Assembly: GCA_002099365.1 (NCBI GenBank)
Contig: MSED01000001.1
Coordinates: 372,001-436,000, forward strand
DNA from: Phialophora verrucosa
Lineage: Eukaryota; Ascomycota; Eurotiomycetes; Chaetothyriales; Herpotrichiellaceae
DNA: 64,000 bases
Direction of reading: 5' to 3'
Positions 1 to 11,157 of the stretch are shown piece after piece. Numbering within the stretch: the first letter of the stretch is position 1; every line of letters begins with the position of its first letter. The notes under the pieces are model-generated. The model was given only the letters and a program-made list of their open reading frames with translations, ran no database searches and was not told the origin of the DNA. The position numbers and the translations under genes are program-made.

Positions 1-393
1 GAAAGCTTTAAAGAGGATTGACTGTACAAATATCGCTTCAGAATCAAAGTTCGGAACCACAGTCGGAGATGCACAATTGATGTGTCTGACTGAGTGACAA
101 CTCCCCTTGGCCGGAGATTCTGTCAGTCAGGCTGAGAACCATGTCGACGCCTGTTGGTGCCCAGCCTTGGTCGGGTGCTTTTGCCTCTCCAAAGTGCGTC
201 GCCCAGACTCGTATCCAAAGGACCTAAGTAACTAATGCCGCTTTTAGAAGTCGCTTGCTCATAAGATATAACTCACCGAGCCATCGCCCTGCTGCTTACC
301 GTCCCTAACCTCTCCTAGGATCGACTTCTACCGCTAATTGGCACCCTTCCCCCTTTCCAAGGCCCTACTCACAGACTGACAGCATTTCGAACA

Positions 394-2405
394 ATGAATC
401 AATATCTAACCACCAAGTCTCAAGCCGAAATAGTGAGCACCATTCTCTTCCCACCGCCTAGCAGCTCGCCACCGACCTCTGCTCAATTGAGCCTCAGCCG
501 AAAGGGAAAAGGGCCGTCTTGGTGCTCAAGCTTGTTGTACGACACCTGGATCCCCGAGATTTCCGTCATCTCCTTGGGCATCATCTGCATCGTTGCATTT
601 GCGTCGTCCTACGTGGGTTGACGACAGTCCAGCCCCGAAGTTGCCCCCAGCAATAACCTTCAACACCATTGTGTCAATCCTTGCAACTGCTTCAAAGTCG
701 CCCCCCCCTATTTTGTCGTCGGCTCCTCAATCAACCAGCTCAAATGGACCTGGTTTCACAAGAGTCGGAGCTTGGGAGATATCCAGACCATTGATGATGC
801 AAGCAGAGGCCCACTGGGTTCTTTACTCATGCTGAAAGATGCCCCAGTCCGCTCTATAGCCTCTGTGGGCGCAGTAATAACACTACTGGCTCTAGCCTTC
901 GATCCTTTCGTTCAACAGATCTTGCGATACCCCGTCAGACTGGTCTATACCGGTTCACCTGCGGCGGTGGCACACCAAGGGACTGACTTCCTCTAGGGGC
1001 TGGCGACATGGACTTTATCCAAGCTGTCTACAACGGCATATGGTCGGAGGCGGACCAATTTGATCATAACCCGGCGTGTCCATCAGGGAACTGTACCTGG
1101 CCATCATTCAGCTCGGTAGGATGGTGCCACAAATGTGAAAATGTCACTCCCGTGGTCCCGTCCGGATGCAACTTCGATCTTGTTGAGGAAGACTTCGCAG
1201 ACAATAGCACGCAAGTTCGTCTATGCAATGTCACATTTCCATACTCGGTTGGAGCACCGTCGCAACTACCGATCGTGGCGCATGGTTCCAGTTCCGGGAA
1301 TTTCTCCTACAGCGTGTACACGGCCGAAGAGTTCGTATGGTCGGCGCTTCCCACCTATGTCTTCTACCCATACAACCAGAGTCACTTGGGTGTCCCGGAC
1401 CCTTTGGTGGTGATTGGCTATTTTAAGATCAATGGGACCGAGTCAGTTCATGGGGTACCTCCGAGAACGGCGACCAAGTGCGTCCTCGACTTTTGTGTAC
1501 GTGATTACAATATATGTGTTGTAGAAGGACGGCCTGTCACTGAGGTCACTTCCACAAGATGGGGCGAAAAATTCAGATACGTGTGGCAGGTTCCATACAC
1601 CATGGACAACAAAACATATCCACAAGATCTTCAATGCTGGAAGGGTAGCAACGCGCTTGTCAGCGAGCTCAATTTGGAACCGCTGGAATATCCACCGGCA
1701 AGCAACGCAAGTTCGGCATGCAAAGGGTACGTAGACCGCCACAATCTCGCGTTCTGCTCGGCTACTGGTGGGAGCACTTTCGACATTACCTGGCAATGGG
1801 AATGGCAAAGCCAGATTGTCGAACAGTTGGTGGGACAGACTACCGCAAGTTTCACATGCGACGGCAATGGAGATTCGTGTCCTCCAATCTTGATATCGGC
1901 GGCCAGTACGGGAGGCGGCGTGCCGAGTGCTCTCGCAGAAGGCCGGTCCCGGCGTATCTTATCGCAGTACGGCATTGGCTTGGAGAAAGCCTTTGAGAAC
2001 CTCGCAGCGGCCCTCACGAAGCTCACATTGGACTACGGAGCGGTGGAAGTCACTGGCCAAGTAGCGGAGCCGGTTGTCTACGTGGAGGTACGGTGGGTTT
2101 GGCTCATATTGCCCGCTGCCTTGAGCGGATTAAGGATTGTGCTACTCTTACTCACGGTGCGGACAACAAGGCAGCAAGAGACGCCGTTGTGGAAAAGCTC
2201 GGTGTTTCCACTGCTTTTTCACGGATTGGATAAGCATTGGAGGCGGGAACAGAGGGAAAGAGCGCGGGAAGGGGAGGCGACCGGTACAGGGCAAGGGACG
2301 GGGGTCTATAGTACGAAGGTGAGTGGAATGCTGAGGGCGGCTAGGGAGAGTAAGGTAAGGCTGAAGTATGTGGAGGATGAAGTCGAACAGGAGGTGAGGG
2401 AATAG
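394..2405 (+). pseudogene. DUF3176-family membrane protein, frameshifted
   Basis: This is the fungal DUF3176 family, of unknown function: a membrane-anchored N-terminal part, a long extracytoplasmic domain and a C-terminal membrane helix. From the ATG at 394 frame 1 gives a helix (WIPEISVISLGIICIVAF). The conserved LPPAITFNTIVSILATASK is in frame 2 (about 617-700), and INQLKWTWF plus DASRGPLGSLLML return to frame 1 after a run of eight C at 701-708. From 1008 a long frame-3 stretch carries CPSGNCTWPSFSSVGWC, many N-glycosylation sequons, a helix near 2095-2155 and the terminal PLWKSSVFPLLFHGL. The last frame change can be an intron (953-996, with CTGAC and CTAG). The first two cannot: conserved residues sit on both sides with no room for an intron. 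Either two compensating indels broke the gene or the assembly has errors. Confidence 0.75.
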
Positions 2406-3219
2406 TACGTAGCACTGCAAACTTTGAAGGGAGAGAAGCACGAGGATGGTTTCGGGAAGTCCACAGTCCGAAGAGGCACAGAGGGATTAATTCTCCATGT
2501 CGCTGCGCCTCAGCGCACCTTTCCAAGAGCCATTTCGTCCCACGATTGGTGCAATACTCACGTCCTACTGTACTAGCACATACTTCCAACACTGAGTGCC
2601 GCCGAATCCGTACTATATTGTCCATATGCCAAAGATTACGTCCACTGCAATGGCTGTGCCGGTGAACGATTTATTGTTCGAGGGCTGGAAAGGAAGCCCC
2701 CAGCATCCAATTTTGCGCACTCGGCCTCGATTCAAGCTCGCCTGTCCAGACCCGTCTCTCGGTTTCTCTTACTCTTCTTGGTCCACTCGCTATCGATAGA
2801 TACCGTTGACTTTTCGCTTGATGTGGTCGCAGGAAGCCGCGTGGCACGTAGTCCTCGAGGGGCATTCGTAGTCTCTTCGCGGCGGGTGGATGGTTGCATG
2901 ATTAGCCCTGGAAACTTGCCCCTTTCACGCCACCATTGCGACCATGGTGACATACAGGCGCTGAGGCGGCGGACGGAGCTCACGGCGAAACGGAATACTC
3001 TTGCATGATTGCGACTCGTGTCCGATAGCGATCGCTGGCTCCGGGTAGGGGCTCAGACATCAGGATATTGAGAGCTGTCAAGGTCGGCGAGACGTGAGTG
3101 ACGCTTACTATCGCGAGCCTAATTGTGGAATCACCAAGAAGCGATCACGGGTAAGGATCAGAGCTGCAGGTACGGAAGCTTCTATGTCTGACTCTCTATC
3201 TACCCAGGACGCGAACTAA
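2406..3219. other. Intergenic, no gene seen
   Basis: This lies between the DUF3176 locus and the 3' end of the AtuA-type gene. Only short overlapping frames without family resemblance are present. I see no repeat or RNA gene. Confidence 0.5.
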
Positions 3220-5202
3220 TTACACCCGGCCCCAGGGAAGGCTCAAGTACAAAAGGGGAGCATGCTGTTGAGAGCCATGGGTGTCGGTCTCTTCAAAGCC
3301 AGCAGATGCGCGGTACCGGGGGATGGTGGCCTTGAATGCCCGGGCAGGATCCCACCACAGCGCGGCGACCACATCGCTCTCGGGGATGTTGTACAGTTTC
3401 GCCACAGCGGCGGGGGACAAAACATTGGCGCTCTTCACCTTGTTGTAGACCTCGTCGTTGGGGAACATGATGTCGAAGGTCACTTCGTACGGGCCCGCAA
3501 TCTTGCTGCGGACAACGGACGCGACGTCTCCCAGGTAGCAGGTCCCTGTGGCCGGCTCGGGGCGTAGGTAATACTTCTTTGGCTGGCCAGCAGCCTTTGC
3601 CAAAGCAGCCATGCTATTTGCCACTGCGGCGTCCGCTTTCAGGGCAACCTTCGGACCTGTTCAACCAGTCAATAAGAAAGGCCAATCTTGGGGGCTCGCT
3701 GGTTCACGTTAGACTTACGGGGTGTATAGACAAATGTGTTCGACCCCTGGTACTGCTCCACCTTGAACGGGAAGAGGCCGACAGGGTCTGCGCCCTGGAT
3801 AAGGTGGTAGATGCAAAACTCGGGCACTGGGCCGATCGCGGTCTCGCAAGGGGTGATAGGCCAGGCGAAGTTTCCGGCCGTTGCAAGCTGGCCGGGGTAC
3901 GGGGCGTGCGTGAAGCCCATCTTGGTCCTGTTGGCCACCTCGTTCGCCTGCTCCTGGGTTGGTGCTCTGCATTGTACCACAATGCAAACCTCCTTCGGGA
4001 GACTTTTGTCCGGCTCCAGCGCGCCCATAACGCCGTTAATGCCGTAGGTGATGACCTTGGTCTCGTATGGATAATCGGAAGACATCCGGCTCTTCACCGT
4101 TTCCTTGACGGCAGGAATCCAAGTGTCAAGCTGGGAGATCAGAATTGGATCCCGGAAAGCCCCAACGAAGCTGGACTGGTATCCGTTCACCCGCGCAGCT
4201 TCCATCTTGACGGTGTACTGGCCCTCCGGCTGTGCGATGAACTTGGGGCCCCGAACTCTGACGGTGCGTTCGTCAACCTGCTCGTAGTTCATATCGCGGG
4301 TGTGAAGCTCTCCGCCGGGTCCCTGCAGAATATCTGGGCGGCTCTTTTCGTACAACAGATGCGCAGCAACCGAAATGGGCGTACAACGGGCACCTGGTTG
4401 GAGTGGGACCAGGTCGAAGCTGTCATGCCGAACGATTGCTAGGCATTCTCGGGATTTGGGAATTGCACACTGTGCTCCACATTCCATGATCTTGCCCATG
4501 GCGTAGTTGAGAGCTGTAAGGTTGTAGCTCGTCAATATTTCTTGTACGGAAGCATACTACCCAGCATGTGGACGGCGTGTACTCACCAGTGTCTTCGAAG
4601 CCATGGTGAAGGCAGAATGCGGCATACGGTGCAGGGTCGTAGGACCGCCCACCGATGATGATGTCAAAGTCGGGATTCTCCTCCATTGCTTTGACATAGG
4701 GCTCCAGGCCCATTTGCGCAACGATTCTGGTTGCACTGTCGATATCATCCTCCTTGAGCTCAGGAACAGCAGGTCCACACGGGACAATCTGGTTGGCCTT
4801 GAACTTCTGGCGAACAACGTCCTTGGGGATCTCTGCGTAGATGCTGATGACTTTCATGGGACGGTAGCCCTTTTCTTCGACAATCTCCTTGATGATCTGG
4901 GTGCTCATGTCAACGAAGGCGTTGGACCCAGAGCCACCAGCGGAGCCAATCAGGCATCGCACCCCGTGGGTGTGACAAGCTTTGACAAGCTCGCCATAGT
5001 CTCTCTTGTAGCCTTGAGGCGAGGCTGCAGTCTTGCCAAGTGCGAGACGCCCAGGGCCGCTATCTGTGGAACCGGCATCGGCAATGATAGCGTCGACCCC
5101 ATTTTCGACAGTGTCCCAGAAGACCTCAGAATTCCACCCCTGACCGAACTGGCCAACGGGGGTAAAGATTCGGATTTCACTCTTCGTCTTACCAGGAGAC
5201 AT
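3220..5202 (-). CDS. AtuA domain - DUF4387 fusion protein
   Basis: There are three exons, 5202-4587, 4513-3719 and 3656-3220 (615 aa), with donors GTGAGT and GTAAGT and both introns in phase 1. Residues about 8-460 match the AtuA/DUF1446 family: IIADAGSTDSGPGRLALG near the N-terminus, then IIGGRSYDPAPYAAF, KIMECGAQCAIPKS and VRGPKFIAQPEGQYTVK. The last 110 or so residues match DUF4387: a FPNDEVYNKVK segment, WWDPARAFKATIPR and ETDTHGSQQHAPLL. AtuA is needed for acyclic terpene use in Pseudomonas, but its chemistry is not settled. Bacteria often carry the two domains as neighbouring genes, so a fusion argues that they act together. A cytosolic enzyme is likely, as no signal peptide or helix is seen. 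Its neighbours (SDR, lactonase, transporter, regulator) suggest catabolism of an organic acid or terpenoid; that is inference. Confidence 0.88.
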
Positions 5203-6055
5203 ACTTGCGGAAGAGAGTAGAAAGTATAATGTTATATGACTGTGGGGAGATGCTCTTTCTGCTTGCTGATGCTTTCTCCAATCTGCTATTTCACGACTGA
5301 GAGACGTGCTCCTTAAGAACTAAACGTTTCATTCTCCAAATCGTTTATGTCCGTTGCCAGAACCTCCTCATCGGAGTAAAATGCAATGAGCGTGGGAGAT
5401 GGCCCAGGGGAGTCTTCATGGCTGCAAGCCAACCAGATCATCCAGAGGGCCAGTTGCCACCGGCGACGACGAGTTCGGACTGCGAACGCTCCATCAAACC
5501 AGGGGAGAAGCGAGTCGTGGAGGAAGTTTTGCGGGGAAGTTGGGGTGCAACGATTGCGAATCTCGCAATCGGGATCGGAATGTGTTGTCCTCTGATGGCT
5601 CCAGGTGCCGGTCAGCAGTAGTGGTTCCACCTAGGTGGTCTGGCTAGGTAGAATCGAAACATACCATACTCACTTGGTGAGCTTCTTGCGCCGAAAATGG
5701 AGTCCATTTGGATTGATGGTTGGCGCTGACGAGTGGTGGCGTGGAAACAAAGCGAGAGGTAAAAATCGTAGAGCTGGGTCGAGGAGAATCTAAAAAAGGA
5801 TCCAATGAATTAATATTTGACTATGACTAATCTCAGCCTTTTCTTTCAGTGGTAGCGAGATGGAAGTATAGAACGAAATGGGATTATCCCCGTACAAGCG
5901 ATATACAGGGTGAGTCCGTAGAGACGAAGGTGAGAGGAGGGTGGTGTCGCGAGTGGTACCTTCTAGTGTCCAAAAAAAAGGCACAGACGTATAAATGCAA
6001 AGGAAGAGCCAAGCAGATCTTTTATTGCTTCAACCCCCAAGCGTGGACGCTCAGC
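5203..6055. other. Divergent promoter region AtuA / SDR
   Basis: These 850 bases between two divergent starts hold no convincing gene. Short frames at 5313-5647 on both strands have no family resemblance. Confidence 0.45.
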
Positions 6056-6953
6056 ATGTCGTCTCCTCGCGTCCTTCTTTTACTAGGCGCTGGCTCGAAC
6101 CTGGGTGCCAAAATAGCAGAGAGCTTCTCGACAGCAGGCTACAAGATCGTCCTCGTAGCCCGATCGCTAGACGAAGGACCTCAGCAAAACGGATATCATC
6201 ATGTTCGAGCAGATTTCAGCAATCCCGATTGCATACCAGAAGTATTTGAAGAGGTGAAACGAAATGTCGGCATTCCCAGCGTGGTAGTGTACAATGGTGC
6301 GTGGAAACGTATTCCTCTCCTGGTATCCTTGCGGCGCTGATTCGTACGCTGTTTGATATAGCCGTTCAGTACACGCTCGACGATGCCGCGGACCCTTTTG
6401 CGTCTCTCTTACCGGAGAAAGTGGCTCAATTCCACACGGCGATGGCGGTCAACGGAACCACGCCTCTTATTGCCATGTCTCATGCCATCGCATCTTTTCG
6501 GAATCTGCCCGCCGATATGCCGGGAAGAACGTTCATTTTTACAGGAAACATACTCAATCGTTCCCCGTTCGTGAACAGATTCTCCTTCGGATGCGCGAAG
6601 GCGACGTGTGCCTATGGGATTCACTTCGCTTCGGTGATCTATGCGAAGGAGGGAATCAGGTTAGTCTTATTGGTTTGATGGCTTGCGAGGACACGGAAAC
6701 GATGCTGACAGTTCTTGTTCGGCGCAGGTTCTACTACGCTGATGAACGCACGTCGGCGGGCCTGCCTGTCATGCGAGAGATTGACGGTGCGGCCGCAGGA
6801 AGGGCCTATTTAGACATTGCTGAGTGTCCTGAACAGCGGGCATGGCATTACACATATACCAAAGACGGGGAATACAAGGATCTTGGAGAGGGAGACTATT
6901 TGCATATCAGGCAGGGCAAGGGGCCTGAATTGTTGAAAGGAGGGAGAAGTTGA
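6056..6953 (+). CDS. SDR-fold NAD(P)-binding protein lacking the catalytic Tyr
   Basis: The exons are 6056-6296, 6362-6659 and 6728-6953 (254 aa). The N-terminus is a short-chain dehydrogenase Rossmann start: VLLLLGAGSNLG, then AGYKIVLVARS and an HVRADFSNP strand. VVYNAV, restored by the first splice, stands where SDRs have NNAG or NAA. In the segment that normally carries YxxxK the sequence reads FSFGCAKATCAYG, so the lysine is present but tyrosine is replaced by phenylalanine. The preceding strand (FIFTGNILN) lacks the usual catalytic serine. The fold is clear, but standard dehydrogenase activity is doubtful. It is divergent from the AtuA-type gene and its 3' end faces the Zn2Cys6 gene 169 bases away. 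The upstream in-frame stretch from 5849 was not used because SDRs begin at the glycine-rich loop. Confidence 0.8.
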
Positions 6954-7122
6954 GGGGGTAAGCGCGATATACGGAGCGACACCTGGTTTGTAACCGGTAA
7001 AGAGATCACAGTAAGGGGATAATACTGGTGGTAACCAGTCGCTGAAAACATTTTTGCCAATGGTAGTACATAAAATGCGCAGCTGAGGAATACTGTGTCC
7101 CTTCCGCACCTGTGTTGCGTTT

Positions 7123-8712
7123 TCATTGTAGTTCCATCCAGGGCAGGTTATCAAAGTCGAGAAATTCGGACGATAGGAAGACATTGGCCTGCCGGAGATC
7201 GGTGTAGACTCGATGGAAGTCGAACACAAGGAATGCCCCCATGCGCGAACGATGCGGCGAATCCTTGTCGCCGCTGGCCCGCGTGAACACGTCCATGTTA
7301 TCCGGCGAGGTCACGGTGGCCAGAAACTGGCCCACGCTGGGGCCTTCGGAGGTGCTCAGCGCCTGCCTTGCGGTGTCGATGTGATGCTCGATCATATCGT
7401 CCTGGCACCCGTACGAGCCCAGCTTGATCCGATAGAGGAGGAGCGCTGCGTAACATACAGAGCGCCGCGTGTAAAAAGGCACCAACGACAGGTTCTTCTC
7501 GCACGCGACCTGGATGAGGCGGATGGCGTCCTCGCGGGCCTGGTAGACGATCTGAACGCTGTTAGCGGTCACCGGGACGTCGTTGTGCAACGCAAACGAC
7601 CACAGCTGGAGCCTCGAGTTCAAGTAGAAGATCTCGACAATCTCAGTTGGCTGTGGGAAGCGCTGCCGTCGCAGATCCTCGAACTGTCGGCCAAAGACAT
7701 TGATCATGCTGATCCGGGCCGACGGTTCAACCAGGCCGGTGGTGTTGGAGCCGCGAGTGCCCAGCGCCTGCGTGGCGTCTACAGTCAGATGAGAAATGTA
7801 GCACAGGTGAGATAGCTCTCGCGGAACCGCAGGATCATCGAGGGAAGATAGCAGGGAATAGTCTGCGGACACCGTCGCGGGGACGCCGCGCCTACTGGCT
7901 TGGATCTGCGCCACAACAAAGCACGCAAGCCATGTGGTACGCCTGATTTCCTCATCACCCTGTCGCTCTGTCGTGGTCGTCTCGGTTCCAAACCCAGCGT
8001 CCACGGCGGGTCGGTGTAGGCCCAGGCTCAGGCTGATCTGAGTCGCGAGGCCGCTATAGATGAAGGAGGAGTCGGCCTTTTGGCAGGCGAAAGGGAAAGG
8101 CCACATGCACAAGATCAGGATGGCCTGGACCATCTCCACGCCGCTCTCCTTACGCAGGTCGAGCACGTCAAGCATCAGCGTTCGAACGGGCGCCTCGAAG
8201 CGTGTGCGTGCCGAATCGGGCGAAGCCACTGCACAAATAACCCAGAATAACATGGGACATCTGTCATAAATCGCCTCGATCGATCGGCACATGCTGAAGG
8301 GAAGGCAGGGGTGGCATCGGGTGAAGTAGATCCGGAAGAGTTCATTGACATGTGAAGCTGTGAGGTGCACATCGTCGATTGACTTGTCGGTGATGCACAA
8401 GCCTTGAAGGTTGGACGCGGAGGGAGTTGTATAGGCCGGTATAGAGAGCGAAGTCTGCGCAGAAGCAACCGTCGGGGCAGCCGCTGGGGTAGCTGGAGTG
8501 GCCTCCGGCGCACCTCTGGCTAGTTTCCTGAGCTCAGTCAGCTCGGCCTGCATATCAGCCAGCTTCCTCTTCGTGGCGGTGCGCCGAAAAGTCCTGTCGA
8601 AGGTACACGGCAGCCCATGGTCCCGGCAGCGAGAGCAGCCCTCTGGGCCTGAGACGTCGGCGTCACAGCCGACTTTCCATTGCCGACAGCGCGTACACGC
8701 CTTAGCTTTCAT
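7123..8712 (-). CDS. Zn2Cys6 transcription factor 1
   Basis: This is a single exon of 529 aa from an ATG. Residues 5-33 form a binuclear zinc cluster, CX2CX6CX9CX2CX6C, starting ACTRCRQWKVGC. A basic linker (RRTATKRK) and a short coiled-coil-like stretch (LADMQAELTELRKLA) follow. The rest resembles the fungal regulator middle homology region, with YFTRCHPCLPF and LSLGLHRPAVDAG. The cluster spacing and linker resemble Leu3-like regulators. It is a nuclear DNA-binding protein and the only regulator inside the 3-13 kb block. It is transcribed divergently from the lactonase gene, so it is the likely local controller; that is inference. Confidence 0.9.
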   Translation of the reverse strand: MKAKACTRCRQWKVGCDADVSGPEGCSRCRDHGLPCTFDRTFRRTATKRKLADMQAELTELRKLARGAPEATPATPAAAPTVASAQTSLSIPAYTTPSASNLQGLCITDKSIDDVHLTASHVNELFRIYFTRCHPCLPFSMCRSIEAIYDRCPMLFWVICAVASPDSARTRFEAPVRTLMLDVLDLRKESGVEMVQAILILCMWPFPFACQKADSSFIYSGLATQISLSLGLHRPAVDAGFGTETTTTERQGDEEIRRTTWLACFVVAQIQASRRGVPATVSADYSLLSSLDDPAVPRELSHLCYISHLTVDATQALGTRGSNTTGLVEPSARISMINVFGRQFEDLRRQRFPQPTEIVEIFYLNSRLQLWSFALHNDVPVTANSVQIVYQAREDAIRLIQVACEKNLSLVPFYTRRSVCYAALLLYRIKLGSYGCQDDMIEHHIDTARQALSTSEGPSVGQFLATVTSPDNMDVFTRASGDKDSPHRSRMGAFLVFDFHRVYTDLRQANVFLSSEFLDFDNLPWMELQ

Positions 8713-9257
8713 GGAAGGGATTCGTCTTGTGTACTAGCAGATTCAGGCGAGGCGACGATTGCGACTGTAGCACTAGGCGACCACGGTTTAGGCAGAGGGT
8801 GCGAGCGTTCGGCGGCTCTGCGAAACACGGAATGCGGGCGACGTGGACGGGTCCTGTGATATTTAACGACGACACCGAACCCCGGAGGCGGGGAGCCAAG
8901 GCTGAATCTTGCCTCAGGCGGATCAGCGCCTGCCGACCCCGGGTTTGGCATTGCGGTTTCGGCAATGCGCCGGCGAATCTCCGCGCGGAGGGTGGATGGT
9001 AGAGGGGAGCTTGGCCCAGCTCGATCAGGTGTTGGACAGAATCTTACGCGGTATGGAGACTACCTGTACTCCGAGGACCACGAGGCGACAAGCATGGACG
9101 GAAACCGGCCTCATCACATGCAGAGGCCGGATTTCTGTCGGGAATCCCGTGCGTGGACAGTAGTGACTACTTGTACCTGGAAGGTCGAGAACCAGACATA
9201 TCATCGGCCTGACATGGACTCTTCATCTCGGTATTATATACTCCTGCAACAGACATC
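8713..9257. promoter_or_regulatory. Divergent promoter regulator/lactonase with GC-rich palindromes
   Basis: This 545-base region holds an inverted repeat GCATTGC (8948-8954) / GCAATGC (8962-8968), an 8-base palindrome CGCCGGCG (8968-8975), a 12-base palindrome CTCCGCGCGGAG (8979-8990) with an everted CCG/CGG pair, and CCCC..GGGG arms at 8880-8893. Zn2Cys6 proteins bind CGG/CCG pairs, so these are candidate operators for the adjacent regulator. A TATTATATA stretch (9232-9240) lies only about 18 bases before the lactonase ATG. That is unusually close and may mean a very short leader. Confidence 0.5.
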
Positions 9258-10526
9258 ATGGCCGAAACTCAGCAAAATGGCACATCGGGGCCCTCTAATA
9301 ACGGTTTATACGTGGCATTGCAAAGTACCGGTGTGGTCGAGCTTGCTTTCGACGCCCAGAAGGGCGTCAAGGAGTCCTTGTCCGTGGTGTCCGTCAACAC
9401 CAAGGCGGGTTTCATGCCGGGATGGCTGACATTGTCGGGAGACAAAGTTTACACCATAAACCGGATGGGCTACCCAGGTAGCGAGTCCGACTCAGGGAGT
9501 GTTTCTGCGTTCCAACGGGCCACAGCAGCTTCATCAGAGACAGGTTTAACGCTGGTCGATCAGACGAGCAGCAATGGCAAAGGGGGCGTCCATTGTGACG
9601 TGAGCCCCGATGGAAAGGTGCTGGCTGCTGCCAACATCACCGCGTCGACTCTGTCCATCTACCCATTGTCCGCGACTGGGAGCATTGGTAAACCCACCCA
9701 CATCTTCGACTACAACAAGTCGGACCCGGGGCCGAAGGAAGCCCATCCCCATCAGGCTCTGTTTGATGCTTCCGGAAAGCTGCTGGTCGTACCACTTCGC
9801 ACTATGGACCGTGTCGATATATACTCTGTCGACGGCCCGGAGCAGGTTGTAAAGGTCCACAGTATTCCTCTGCCAGATCTGTCGGGACCCCGGCATGTCG
9901 CGTTCAATCCTGTCAGTCCCTCCAAGGCCTATTTGTACGTGTTGAGTGAGAAGGACAACAGCCTCCGCGTCTTTACCATCGGCTACCCGAGCCCGGCTTC
10001 CCCAGCTCTCACCGTTGAATACAAACAAATACTCTCGACCCTGGGTAAGGATATTGGCCGCACCCCCGATGAGCACAAAGACCTCGCTGGGGAGATTGTG
10101 GTCAGCAATGACGGAAAATTCGTGTATGCGTCAAATCGAAACCTGACGCGCTCAGAATTCGACACTGCAGCCATCTATTCCGTCGACAGCGACCCTGCGC
10201 ACGATGATCAACACCTGACATATCTCGGAGAGCAACATTTGGCCGGCAAACACCCCCGGATGTTTGCACTTTCCAAGGACAAAGAGAACAAGTGGCTCGC
10301 CATTTCTCATCAGCTCTCCCAGAATATCGCCGTCTTCGAGAGAGACACGGTAACCGGATTTTTGAAGGAGCTCAAGGGCACAATCAGCATGGTGGTCAAC
10401 AATCCTCACCAGCCGGACATAGAGAAGGTCACGTTCGCCCAGGAACTCAGCGACGCAGAAAAATTGACGAAGGAAAACCTGAAGAAGGGCAAAACGGAGG
10501 GACCCATGTGCGTCCAGTGGAAGTAA
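9258..10526 (+). CDS. Lactonase, seven-bladed beta-propeller family
   Basis: This is one exon of 422 aa. The family (PF10282) includes 6-phosphogluconolactonase of the YbhE type and fungal carboxy-cis,cis-muconate cyclase. Visible hallmarks are GLYVALQSTGVVELAFD at the start, GGVHCDVSPDGKVLAAAN, HPHQALFDASGKLLVVP, LSGPRHVAFNP, AYLYVLSEKDNSLRVF, GEIVVSNDGKFVYASNRN and KHPRMFALSKDKENKWLAISHQ. There is no signal peptide, so a cytosolic lactone hydrolase or cyclase is expected. Its neighbours (regulator on one side, sugar-type transporter on the other) fit sugar-acid or aromatic catabolism; the substrate cannot be read from sequence. Confidence 0.88.
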   Translation: MAETQQNGTSGPSNNGLYVALQSTGVVELAFDAQKGVKESLSVVSVNTKAGFMPGWLTLSGDKVYTINRMGYPGSESDSGSVSAFQRATAASSETGLTLVDQTSSNGKGGVHCDVSPDGKVLAAANITASTLSIYPLSATGSIGKPTHIFDYNKSDPGPKEAHPHQALFDASGKLLVVPLRTMDRVDIYSVDGPEQVVKVHSIPLPDLSGPRHVAFNPVSPSKAYLYVLSEKDNSLRVFTIGYPSPASPALTVEYKQILSTLGKDIGRTPDEHKDLAGEIVVSNDGKFVYASNRNLTRSEFDTAAIYSVDSDPAHDDQHLTYLGEQHLAGKHPRMFALSKDKENKWLAISHQLSQNIAVFERDTVTGFLKELKGTISMVVNNPHQPDIEKVTFAQELSDAEKLTKENLKKGKTEGPMCVQWK

Positions 10527-11157
10527 GCAGAGGCTTCTCATTCGAGCCCTTTTGGTATCGACGTGTACAGGAGATACCCTGAGGACTCTCAGAGAGCTGC
10601 CAGCGGTTGCAGAGAAGGGTACATTAGTAAGTAGCAGAACGCCGTGGCACATATGCCCACAACGGTGCCACCCTCTGTATTGTGTAAAGACATAAACTCC
10701 AGTCTTGCATCTTTTCCCGGTACATAATGTGTACCATACAGTAAGGGCGTGCTCCGGTCGGACTTGAGCGTCTCCATCCTCGTCCTCCTGGCAGCTGAAC
10801 ACGGTCGACCGAAAGCATCCCCATTCTTGCTGGGCCACACGATGGTCTGGGCCAAGAGTCGGAGTTCTGTTCACAAAGAGGCGCTATCAGACGAATCTCG
10901 CAGTCATTGCGAGTCTCGCAACACACCTCGAGCTAGGCGAACCATGTGGGCATCCATGCGCTCCACACCCCCATCACCTCGGTACCATTACCCCGTGGGG
11001 TCTAGACTATTCATGGCAGATACTTTCAGTCGAATATAAGAGCGAGCAAAATTCCCTGAACTCAGAGTCTGTCTGGATAGTTCTGCCCGTCCCCAAGGTC
11101 AGGACCCCTTTTCTCTTCCTTCCCAGCCCCAGCGCTCCCCAGAGCCGCGTTGCAACC
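10527..11157. promoter_or_regulatory. Transporter promoter region, TATA-like at 11034
   Basis: An ATATAAG element at 11034-11040 lies about 120 bases before the transporter ATG and a pyrimidine-rich stretch follows. Short frames here show no family resemblance. Confidence 0.45.

Noticed and set aside
1008..2405. Separate gene starting at the ATG at 1008
   Set aside because: The upstream frames carry the N-terminal half of the same DUF3176 family, so this is the continuation of one gene.
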